A DNA stretch of 9,134 nucleotides. It comes from JAKAGZ01 sp035266865 (GTDB taxonomy: Bacteria; Bacteroidota; Ignavibacteria; Ignavibacteriales; Ignavibacteriaceae). The first letter of the stretch is position 1, and every line of letters starts with the position of its first letter. The translations under genes and the position numbers were made by a program. A model generated the notes under the pieces. That model worked only from the letters and a program-made list of their open reading frames with translations. It was not told the DNA's origin and did not search any database. Shown here piece after piece: positions 1 through 7,177 of this stretch. The stretch spans positions 1 through 9,134 of the forward strand of contig DATFMR010000047.1 of assembly GCA_035266865.1 (NCBI GenBank), in the 5' to 3' direction.

Positions 1-2453
1 TCTTTTACCGTAATCGCTTTCACAACAGTCGATCTGTTAATTGTAAATGGTTTTTTATATTCTAAAGAATTTTTGTTCGGGAGACTCCCATCGGTTGTAT
101 AAAATATTTTTGTGCCGGGAGTTTCAGAATAAATGGTAATAATCTGTGAATCTTCAAACGATTTTTCAGATGAAACAATAACCGGAACCGGCAGAAGATT
201 TCTATCAAATGAAAATGATGGAGGTGTATCTTCTGGTTTTGTTCCCCAGCCGTTTTTACTATCCCGGGACATATTAATATTCAGTATTCCGCCGTTCATA
301 ATATCTGAATGATTTAAAAAGACTTTTGAATATTCCTTTCCGTTAAGTGAAGCAGATTCAATATATCTATTCTCTTTTGAATTATTGACAGCATTAATTA
401 CAAACTTTTTATTATTATCTAAATGAATTGTTACTGCATCAAAAATAGGGCTCCCGATTGCATAGTAGTTCATTCCCGGTGTAACCGGATAAAATCCTAT
501 TGCGCTAAATACATACCAGGCTGACATTTGTCCGCAATCCTCATTTCCGCTCAGTCCGTCAGGATTTGCTGAATACATTTCATTTAAAATCTGCCTGATC
601 TTTTCCTGGGTTTTGTAAGGTGCGCCTGCATAATCATATAGATATGCGATGTGATGGCTCGGTTCATTACCGTGTGCATATTGCCCGATCATTCCGCTTA
701 TATCGGGCTGGTCAATTCCACGCAATGTTGATTCTACAGAAAATAGTTGGTCAAGCTTTTTTGTAAAATTTTCTTTCCCTTTATATAAATTTATTAAACC
801 GGGTATATCCTGGGGAACAAAAAATGAATACTGCCAGGCATTTGCTTCGGTATAGTTTCCACTTACAGAAAAAGGATCGAAAGGGGAGAGCCAGTTTCCG
901 TTTCTTTTCGCTCTCATAAATTTTGTGGAATCATCAAAAAGATTTTTATAAAATTGTGCGCGTTTACTGAATCGCACATAATCTTTTTTAAATCCAAGTT
1001 CCTTTGCCATTATTGATATGCACCAGTCGTCGTATGAATATTCAAGTGTCTTTGAAACTGATTCATTCTCTTTATCTGCGGGAACAAATCCCTGCTCCCT
1101 GTAATATTTTAATCCGAGCCAGTTTTTATCAGCACTTACTTTCATTGCTTCATAAATTGATTGCACATCATAATTCCTGTAGCCTTTCATAAATGCATCA
1201 ACAATTACGGGGATAGAATGGTAGCCTATCATCGTGCCTGTTTCATTTGCTGCAAGCTCCCAGATCGGTAATATTCCGCCTTCATTATATTTATGAAGGA
1301 AGGTTTTTATAAAATCATTTACTCTGAAAGGTTCAAGAATTGTGAACAGTGGATGAGCCGCCCGGAATGTATCCCACAAAGAAAAAACGGTGTAGTTTGT
1401 AAAATTTCTTTCTTTTGAATTATCGAAAGCGTTATGGATTTTTTTGTCCTCACCGGGGTAATTGCCGTCTACGTCCATAAATAGATTCGGATTTAACAAA
1501 GTATGGTAGAGGGCAGTATAAAAAATTGTTTTCTGGTCTTTTGTTCCGCCGGATACTTCTATTTTGTTTAATTCTTTATCCCAGGCTCTTTTTGCATCGC
1601 GCCTGATTTTTTCAAAATCCCAATCAGGAATTTCTTTTTGCAAATTATTTTTTGCTCCATCAACACTTACCGATGATATACCTGTTTTTATTAATATTTC
1701 TTCTTCTTTAGTTGTCGAAAATCTTACAAAGGCTTTTATATTTTTACCCTGAGCCTTTTGCAGATCATTTTTTATTGAATCATTTACAGCAATTCCAAAT
1801 GAATCAAAAGGTTTTGAAAACTGCGCATAAAAATAGACGATTTGATCTTTCGCCCATCCCGTCGATCTCCTGTAGCCGGCAATTTTATTTTTATCAATTA
1901 CTTCAATTTTAAGATCAGTCGGGATATCCGAAATACCGTGAGTAAGATCTATTATGATATTTGATTTGTCTGATTCAGGGAAAGTATATTTTTGTATTCC
2001 TGCTCTTAAGGTAGAAGTAAGTTCTGTTTTAATTTTATAATCTTTCAGAGTGACCGAATAATAACCCGGTTCTGCAATTTCTGAAGTATGATCGAATCTT
2101 GACCTGTAACCTTCATCGGGATTCTCCTTACTTCCGGGGTTTAATTTTATCTTGCCCACGGTTGGCATAAACATAATGTCACCATAGTCACCGATCCCGG
2201 TTCCGCTGAGGTGTGTGTGGCTGAACCCCATTATTGAATTATCTGAATAGTGATACCCCGAACACCAGTCCCAGCCTTTAATATCAGTATCGGGACTCAA
2301 TTGAACCATTCCGAACGGGAGACTTGCTCCCGGATAAGTATGTCCGTGCCCGCCCGTTCCAATAAACGGATCGACATATTTTGTGTAGTTTGTTTGGGCT
2401 TTTAACGTTGAAGTTAATATTAAGATGGATACCAGGTAAAATATTTTTTTCAT
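1..2453 (-). CDS. GH92 family alpha-mannosidase precursor, secreted, 3' end beyond the window
   Basis: Exo-acting alpha-mannosidase of glycoside hydrolase family 92, a calcium-dependent family that trims alpha-mannose from N-glycans, mannans or similar glycans outside the cytoplasm. The frame is open without a stop from the ATG at 2453 to the window edge (817 complete codons), so the C-terminus is missing. Residues 1-19 form a signal peptide (MKKIFYLVSILILTSTLKA, then Q20). Family landmarks follow: VDPFIGTGGHGHTYPGA near residue 27, GFSHTHLSGTG near 77, LWDTFRAAHP near 360, ESVSKTLEYSYDDW near 460, YTEANAWQY (E536 matches by position the catalytic acid of characterised members), HGNEPSHH near 595 and GNEDCGQMSAW (E638/D639). 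The catalytic part ends near residue 735. About 80 further residues contain TKIFYTTDGSLP and a Thr/Val-rich strand, as in chitobiase C-terminal/FN3-associated domains. AAAGGA lies 11 nt before the ATG. Gene lies 512 bp downstream of the symporter on the same strand. Family call sure; exact linkage specificity not readable. Confidence 0.95.
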   Translation of the reverse strand, partial: MKKIFYLVSILILTSTLKAQTNYTKYVDPFIGTGGHGHTYPGASLPFGMVQLSPDTDIKGWDWCSGYHYSDNSIMGFSHTHLSGTGIGDYGDIMFMPTVGKIKLNPGSKENPDEGYRSRFDHTSEIAEPGYYSVTLKDYKIKTELTSTLRAGIQKYTFPESDKSNIIIDLTHGISDIPTDLKIEVIDKNKIAGYRRSTGWAKDQIVYFYAQFSKPFDSFGIAVNDSIKNDLQKAQGKNIKAFVRFSTTKEEEILIKTGISSVSVDGAKNNLQKEIPDWDFEKIRRDAKRAWDKELNKIEVSGGTKDQKTIFYTALYHTLLNPNLFMDVDGNYPGEDKKIHNAFDNSKERNFTNYTVFSLWDTFRAAHPLFTILEPFRVNDFIKTFLHKYNEGGILPIWELAANETGTMIGYHSIPVIVDAFMKGYRNYDVQSIYEAMKVSADKNWLGLKYYREQGFVPADKENESVSKTLEYSYDDWCISIMAKELGFKKDYVRFSKRAQFYKNLFDDSTKFMRAKRNGNWLSPFDPFSVSGNYTEANAWQYSFFVPQDIPGLINLYKGKENFTKKLDQLFSVESTLRGIDQPDISGMIGQYAHGNEPSHHIAYLYDYAGAPYKTQEKIRQILNEMYSANPDGLSGNEDCGQMSAWYVFSAIGFYPVTPGMNYYAIGSPIFDAVTIHLDNNKKFVINAVNNSKENRYIESASLNGKEYSKVFLNHSDIMNGGILNINMSRDSKNGWGTKPEDTPPSFSFDRNLLPVPVIVSSEKSFEDSQIITIYSETPGTKIFYTTDGSLPNKNSLEYKKPFTINRSTVVKAITVK

Positions 2454-2965
2454 TATGTAGATAGTCCTTTTAGGGCGTTGCTTTTTTCGTATCCACAGTG
2501 ATTCTTTTCGTCTTTTAAATAAATATTCCCTTCGTTACTTTGTTCCAAGATGCTTAATTCAAATTAATTCAGTAACTGTAATTCCCAAAAATCACAGGAA
2601 TAATGATTGTATATAATTGGCCTGAAATAAATTCAGCTAATCCAGGTGAACGGGATTAAAAATTATGCGAAATAAGTAATGAATATTACAATTTTTTAAA
2701 GTTTTAAACAAAAAGAAGTAATAAATAGGAAAAATTTGTTTGAACCCAATATTATTGGGTGAGTTATTTTTCCGTAATTCAAATAAGCATAATTTTAAGA
2801 ATTTATTTCTAGCCTTGATTTTTTGGTTCTTTTGTATCAAGACAAAAGAATAGTAAATTATTTAACTAATATTTATTAGGATTTTATATCAATCAGGTAT
2901 GATAAATATTTTTTAGCAAAATATTTAATACTAAAGCATTGATTATTCTCTTAAAAAAATATTCA
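2454..2965. other. Non-coding gap between GH92 gene and symporter gene, holding a structured repeat
   Basis: This 512-bp AT-rich stretch separates two minus-strand genes. Its centre (2728-2850) is the composite structured repeat annotated separately. On the minus strand there is an AAAGGA ribosome-site-like sequence at 2465-2470 for the GH92 gene and a weak CTGAA/TTCAG hairpin around 2620-2634. I see no convincing rho-independent terminator after the symporter and no clear promoter for the mannosidase gene, so whether the two genes share a transcript is open. Confidence 0.6.
2728..2850 (+). repeat. Composite structured repeat, copy A (two-helix module plus interleaved inverted repeats)
   Basis: Module 1: outer helix GGAAAAAT (2728-2735) with ATTTTTCC (2766-2773); 5' internal loop TTGTTTGA (2736-2743); apical helix ACCCAAT (2744-2750) with ATTGGGT (2754-2760), loop ATT; 3' internal loop GAGTT (2761-2765). 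Module 2, 40 nt later: strand a CTTGAT (2814-2819), 7-nt gap, strand b TTCTTTTG (2827-2834), a' ATCAAG (2836-2841), b' CAAAAGAA (2843-2850). The order a-b-a'-b' is interleaved. Copy B at 8661-8784 keeps the same layout and spacing with different but still complementary stems. The given strand is the one matching copy B; here it is antisense to both neighbouring genes. No protein reading frame explains the conservation. Confidence 0.8.
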
Positions 2966-4891
2966 CTAATCTCTCACCGACCCGTCATCACTGTCATCTC
3001 TTTTCATCGTTGCCAGACGGGAAAACATTTTCCTTATATCCTTGATTCCCCCAAAAGCAAAAAGCATAATCACGAAAACTGATGCAAAGAGATTTACATA
3101 AACATATATCTTCCAGAAGTTCATCCACGCTTCATCAGATACAACTGAAGTTAAGTTGATAACAGTTCCAACAATAAAAACCAGTACCCAGAGGAATGTC
3201 CATACATATGTTGTAATATAAATTATTTTATCCCCTCTTGTAAATTCTTTTCCCATTCCAAGCAGTTTCCAGCCTTTTTGCGGGATTGCGTTAATTATTT
3301 CTATCTCTTCTTTAATTTTGTATTCACCCCGATGCAGCATTTTATCCATATTAAATTCTTTCTTTTTCCCGATCAAAGAAATGAAAATATATACCAGCGA
3401 AGCAACCAGCATAGCTATTCCCCAGAACTCCTGTCCATTAATAAAAAAGTCGGGCCAGATCTGGTGAATAACAATTCCTCCAACTGCAATTACTGAACCT
3501 GAAATTAAAGCGAACCATGCAGCCGCAGTTGTTCCTCTTTTCCAGTAAAGTCCGCCGATAATTACAGCACCTGAACCACCGGCAAAGATTGCGCCTGTAA
3601 CAGCGAAGAAGAGAAAAATATATTCACTTTGCTGAAATAATAAACTGAAAATAAAAATAAATATTGCAACGCCAAGAATTGAAGCCCTTAATAAATTAAG
3701 GTGTTGCCTCGGAAGAAATTGTTTCTTTCTAAAAGGAAGAATTATATCTTGAATGAAAATGCTTCCCCATGAATGAAGATAACTATTGTGAGTTGAGATA
3801 AAAGCCGCCAGCATTACCGAAACAAATGCCCCGAGTAAGCCCGGCGGAAAAATTTTTGATAGGATTAGAGGAACTGTAAGCTGGCTTTTTATTGCTTCGG
3901 TATCGACATTCTTTAATATTTCATTTACAGATGAAGAAGTCTGGGAAAATTCTGAGAGATGCATAATTGCATAAGCTACAACCGGAACGAAAACCAGGAA
4001 CAATGCATATTGCGGAATGTTTCTCCAGTTTCCAAGCACATCACCCATTTTTGCTTCGTGCGCACTTTTGGCTGATGTATTAAAACCCTGTGTACCCTGC
4101 CAGGAAAGTTTACCGTATATGACTCCGGCAACACCGATTAAAAAATACCAGAAATTAAAATCCTTTACCTGGCTTGTGTGGAATGGATTGATTAATGATG
4201 CATCTGCTGATGCTTTTGTAACACCGAGAAATATTGCACTCCAATCAAAGTTAAAAACGATCCAGAAAATAATTACAATAAAAATTGTATTTACAAAAAT
4301 TCCCTGGATAAAGTCTGCGACAAGTACAGCAATCTGCCCGCCGGCAAAAACAAAATAAATTGAAACAGCCAGCAGAAAAAACATAATAAAAGCAAAAGTT
4401 GAAATGCTAATTCCTAAAAAAATAAAATAATCAGGGAAGCCGCAGAAATAAATAAAAAATCTTGAGCCGACGGCAGGGAATATTCCAAAATTAATTATAC
4501 CGGAAAGAAATGCGAGCATTCCTGCAAATACTCTGAAATTTCTGCTGTAACGAATTTCAAAAAACTGCGCCATTGTTAATGCTCGCGTTTCTCTGAACCT
4601 GTAAACCACCCAGCCGGAGACAGTCATTATTACCAGTACAACTGACATTGTAAATTCCCACCATCTGAGCGAGAACCCGGCAATGTAATTCATCTCGAAC
4701 ATTCCGACAATTGTTATCGCGCCCAGCATTGCCATTCCCTGTGACATACTAATGAGGTATCTGCCTGCAGTTCTTCCTGCCGCAAGAAAATCCGCAACGC
4801 TTCTCATAAATTTTTTGGTAAGAAAAACACTTCCGAAAATTATAATTGTTACAACGGCAACTATTATCCAATCAATAGGTTGGAGATTCAA
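2966..4891 (-). CDS. Sodium:solute symporter (SSS family) with C-terminal two-helix extension
   Basis: Inner-membrane Na+-coupled carrier of the solute:sodium symporter family (SGLT/PutP fold). The 641-residue product has about 15 hydrophobic segments. The N-terminal region has FLAAGRTAGRYL (35-46), followed by GMAMLGAITIVGMFE, typical of the start of the family core. A Ser-Thr pair in AAFISTHNSYLHSWGS (362-377) sits where SSS carriers place their Na2-site hydroxyls. The core ends near residue 507; a polar cytoplasmic linker (FNMDKMLHRGEYKIKEEIE, 513-531) and two more membrane helices (about 556-580 and 592-614) follow, then a charged tail. The start is TTG at 4891: a GGAG lies 7 nt upstream, the frame closes at TAA a few codons further up, the ATG at 4902-4904 is out of frame, and the first internal ATG (residue 29) would delete helix 1. 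Adjacent GH92 gene suggests a sugar substrate, but that is inference; the family also carries amino acids, vitamins and sialic acid. Confidence 0.93.
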   Translation of the reverse strand: MNLQPIDWIIVAVVTIIIFGSVFLTKKFMRSVADFLAAGRTAGRYLISMSQGMAMLGAITIVGMFEMNYIAGFSLRWWEFTMSVVLVIMTVSGWVVYRFRETRALTMAQFFEIRYSRNFRVFAGMLAFLSGIINFGIFPAVGSRFFIYFCGFPDYFIFLGISISTFAFIMFFLLAVSIYFVFAGGQIAVLVADFIQGIFVNTIFIVIIFWIVFNFDWSAIFLGVTKASADASLINPFHTSQVKDFNFWYFLIGVAGVIYGKLSWQGTQGFNTSAKSAHEAKMGDVLGNWRNIPQYALFLVFVPVVAYAIMHLSEFSQTSSSVNEILKNVDTEAIKSQLTVPLILSKIFPPGLLGAFVSVMLAAFISTHNSYLHSWGSIFIQDIILPFRKKQFLPRQHLNLLRASILGVAIFIFIFSLLFQQSEYIFLFFAVTGAIFAGGSGAVIIGGLYWKRGTTAAAWFALISGSVIAVGGIVIHQIWPDFFINGQEFWGIAMLVASLVYIFISLIGKKKEFNMDKMLHRGEYKIKEEIEIINAIPQKGWKLLGMGKEFTRGDKIIYITTYVWTFLWVLVFIVGTVINLTSVVSDEAWMNFWKIYVYVNLFASVFVIMLFAFGGIKDIRKMFSRLATMKRDDSDDGSVRD

Positions 4892-4898
4892 TATTTGG

Positions 4899-4902
4899 CT
4901 CC
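4899..4902 (-). promoter_or_regulatory. Ribosome binding site GGAG deciding the TTG start of the symporter
   Basis: On the minus strand GGAG is followed by the 7-nt spacer CCAAATA and then TTG. The spacing is ideal and no in-frame ATG exists upstream before the stop. An ATG overlaps this GGAG (4902-4904) but its frame closes after ten codons. Confidence 0.7.
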
Positions 4903-5492
4903 ATATTAATATTATCCGGATTACTTAATATATGATTATTTGACGAAATTTTGGAAAGTGATTGATTTTTTATAATCATATAGATGATTTTACAACTCTT
5001 AAATTGAACTTTAATTCTGGTTAAAATATAAATGAATTATCCTGCTGATTTAAAGTAATTGTCCTATCTTACCAGGGTTATGAATTGGCTAAGAAAGATT
5101 TTTTTGCCGTTAAATAATTCAAACCAAACGTTAGTTAAAAAATGCCTCAAATTAATTTATTTTATGAAATGAATTTATATATCTATTAATTTTATATTTC
5201 TATCAGCGGACTGATCAATGCCTGTAGAGTATAGTTAAATATTGTTTTTACTTTTTTATAGCTTGTAGATAATTTAGTGATTAATACTGGGATTGCTTTG
5301 TTTATATTATAATTAGTTCATAATTTAGTGCATCAATTTCGCAAATTTGGAGGCTTTTACTGAAGCGAATTCCTTTCATGCTATTTCAGAGAAGAATAAG
5401 AGTTTTCTGTGGGACTTTATCCTTAATTTCCTGCTTTGTAAATTTATAGCTTGGGATATTCTAAATATTCGATATTACAAAGAATACTCACT

Positions 5493-5504
5493 CTTTAATT
5501 AAAG
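5493..5504. promoter_or_regulatory. Perfect 12-bp palindrome, possible operator
   Basis: CTTTAATTAAAG is self-complementary over all 12 bases and lies 179 nt upstream of the epimerase start, next to the hairpin at 5511-5529. The symmetry is what a dimeric repressor would bind, but short AT-rich palindromes also arise by chance in such DNA. Confidence 0.25.
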
Positions 5505-5510
5505 GATTTT

Positions 5511-5529
5511 ATCACTCTACGTGAGTGAT
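5511..5529. repeat. Perfect 7-bp hairpin upstream of the epimerase gene
   Basis: ATCACTC (5511-5517) pairs with GAGTGAT (5523-5529) around the loop TACGT. A second TCACTC at 5488-5493 could pair with the same 3' arm instead. No T-run follows, so it is not a standard terminator. It lies about 155 nt before the epimerase ATG and would be in its leader if transcription starts upstream. Confidence 0.45.
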
Positions 5530-5683
5530 GTAGCGAAGCTGTAAGAAAATAGTATTATATGAATAATCATAATCTCTGGTTTTATTTAAATCTGAACTGG
5601 AAGTAATAATATAAGTCAATCATAGATTGAAATAATCAATAAAATATTGCTTGCATAATCTAATTCTATAGCATTATTAAAAA

Positions 5684-6790
5684 ATGAAAATAATTAGTGT
5701 TGTTGGTGCTCGTCCGAATTTTATGAAAATAGCTCCATTGCACCGAGCTTTAAGAAATTATAACATACAAAATTCGAGATCTGGTATTCAGCATTTAATT
5801 TGTCATACAGGCCAACATTACGATAATAAAATGTCTGAAATTTTTTTCAATGAACTGGATATTCCAAAACCAGATTTTTATTTGGGAGTTGGATCTGATT
5901 CACACGCAGTTCAGACTGCGAAAATAATGATCGGATTTGAAAAGGTGTTACTTGACGAAAATCCAGATTTGGTTATTGTTGTAGGTGACGTTAACTCAAC
6001 AATAGCTTGTAGCCTGGTTGCAGCAAAAATAGGAATTAAAATTGCACATATAGAGGCAGGTCTGAGAAGTTTTGATTTAAAAATGCCGGAGGAAATAAAT
6101 AGAATTTTGACCGACAGGATTTCCGATTATCTTTTTGTGACTGAAAAAAGTGGAATTGAAAACTTAAAAAAAGAAGGTGTCCCAGTTGATAAAGTCTTTT
6201 TCGTTGGAAATATTATGATAGACAATTTGGTTAATTGTTTACCGAAAACAGAAAAAAATGGAATTCTTAAAGTACTAAATACTAAAGCTAATAGTTACAT
6301 TTTAGTTACTATGCATCGTCCTTCAAATGTTGATAGCAAAAATAGTTTAATTGAAATAATAAATATGTTGAATAGACTTTCAAATAAATGCAAAGTTATT
6401 TTCCCGGTCCATCCAAGGACAAAAGGAAATATGCAAAAATGGAGAATATTTGATATATATAAAGATAAAATTAATTTTATTGATCCTGTTGGCTATATAG
6501 ATTTTTTAACGTTAACAAAAAATGCCAATCTGATAATTACTGATAGTGGTGGAATTCAGGAAGAAAGTACTTTCCTTGGAGTTCAATGTATCACTGTAAG
6601 AGATAGTACGGAGAGACCCGTAACTGTTTATGAAGGGACAAATCAGTTGATTGGTACTGATTTTTCCAAGGTGGAAAAAGCAGCAATAAATATTCTGGAT
6701 GGGAATATTAAAACAGGAAGAATACCTGAACTTTGGGACGGCAAAGCTTCTGAAAGAATCACAAAAATTCTTTTTAAGTACCTCAATTAA
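5684..6790 (+). CDS. wecB: UDP-N-acetylglucosamine 2-epimerase, non-hydrolysing type
   Basis: Cytoplasmic GT-B-fold enzyme that inverts C2 of UDP-GlcNAc to give UDP-ManNAc for surface polysaccharide. The 368-residue length is normal for the family. Key positions are all present: R10 and K15 in GARPNFMKIAP, TGQHYD (42-47), GD (101-102), E124 in HIEAGLRS, E136/E137 in MPEEINR, H211 in MHRPSN, HPRT (243-246), S288 and E294 in DSGGIQEE, R311 in TERP and the final E-GTN (317-320). The ATG start is fixed by the family's N-terminal strand MKIISVVGARP; no Shine-Dalgarno is visible, only an A-run. The next gene on the strand is a WbpA-like UDP-HexNAc dehydrogenase, 387 bp on. That pairing leaves an alternative open: WbpI-type epimerases acting on UDP-GlcNAc(3NAc)A belong to the same family. 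Parts of this gene look more AT-rich than the dehydrogenase gene. Confidence 0.92.
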   Translation: MKIISVVGARPNFMKIAPLHRALRNYNIQNSRSGIQHLICHTGQHYDNKMSEIFFNELDIPKPDFYLGVGSDSHAVQTAKIMIGFEKVLLDENPDLVIVVGDVNSTIACSLVAAKIGIKIAHIEAGLRSFDLKMPEEINRILTDRISDYLFVTEKSGIENLKKEGVPVDKVFFVGNIMIDNLVNCLPKTEKNGILKVLNTKANSYILVTMHRPSNVDSKNSLIEIINMLNRLSNKCKVIFPVHPRTKGNMQKWRIFDIYKDKINFIDPVGYIDFLTLTKNANLIITDSGGIQEESTFLGVQCITVRDSTERPVTVYEGTNQLIGTDFSKVEKAAINILDGNIKTGRIPELWDGKASERITKILFKYLN

Positions 6791-6863
6791 GCGATCAATG
6801 ATTAAAGTGATTTTATTTTAGCAGGATCTAATTTTTTAGAGATAAATTTCCTTCAAAAAAAAT

Positions 6864-6992
6864 GCAGTGTCTCAATTTCACTTTTGCAAATACGTTAGTT
6901 ATATGTCATTCTGGATTTATTTCAGAACCTTCAAAAATTTATTAGATTCCGAAACTAGTTCGGGATGACACATTGCGAAATTGATACACTGC
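6864..6992. repeat. 129-bp nested palindromic element, MITE-like
   Basis: The outer ends are inverted repeats: GCAGTGTCTCAATTTC (6864-6879) and GAAATTGATACACTGC (6977-6992), 15 of 16 positions complementary. Inside lies a second palindrome, 6904-6970. No transposase is encoded and I see no clear target-site duplication (AT-rich on both sides). The size, terminal inverted repeats and intergenic position fit a small non-autonomous mobile element or a dispersed palindromic repeat. Confidence 0.6.
6904..6970. repeat. 67-bp dispersed palindrome with TGTCATTCTG / CGGGATGACA ends
   Basis: The left arm starts TGTCATTCTG (6904-6913) and the right arm ends CGGGATGACA (6961-6970). The arms match over about 27 nt with 8 differences, 7 of them transitions. 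Smaller hairpins sit within each arm (TTCTG/CAGAA; TTCCGAA/TTCGGGA). From memory, repeats with these ends are common in Bacteroidota-type genomes; this is recollection, not a search. Confidence 0.65.
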
Positions 6993-7177
6993 CAATAAAA
7001 TGGGACAAAAAATCACTAAGTTATTTTTCATAATTCCAAAAAATATCACTAACGAATAGCCGGAATCTGTGAAAAATTAAATATATATAATTAATTATCT
7101 ATTTATCTAACTCTGCTTTTTTTAATTCATAAAAACTTTAATATTGAATTTAAAGAATGCTGCAAATAATTTAACAT

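Larger units (their letters stand above)
4892..5683. other. Divergent non-coding region between symporter and epimerase genes
   Basis: These 792 bp are strongly AT-rich and must hold the promoters of the leftward symporter and rightward epimerase, though I cannot place either with confidence. No reading frame in it looks coding. It contains two spaced direct repeats (ATAATTTAGTG at 5269-5279 and 5320-5330; TTTATAGCTTG at 5255-5265 and 5443-5453), the 12-bp palindrome and hairpin at 5493-5529, and GTGCATCAATTTCGCAA at 5329-5345, which nearly matches the reverse complement of the end of the palindromic repeat at 6864-6992. It may include worn-down repeat copies. Confidence 0.5.
6791..7177. other. 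Non-coding spacer between epimerase and dehydrogenase, carrying a palindromic repeat
   Basis: 387 bp without a credible gene. Positions 6864-6992 are a nested palindromic repeat. The rest (6993-7177) is extremely AT-rich and ends directly at the dehydrogenase ATG with no Shine-Dalgarno. No strong terminator follows the epimerase stop, so read-through into the dehydrogenase gene is possible. Confidence 0.6.

Noticed and set aside
1..2453. Possible frameshift in the mannosidase gene
   Set aside because: I checked the reading phase at many points along the gene; it is constant and all family motifs appear in order in one frame.
2637..2840. Minus-strand 67-codon open frame
   Set aside because: It lies across the composite structured repeat and its peptide is low-complexity Lys/Asn/Phe-rich sequence; the conservation seen is in base pairing, not codons.
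4017..4358. Plus-strand 113-codon open frame
   Set aside because: Antisense shadow inside the symporter gene; no domain or ribosome site.
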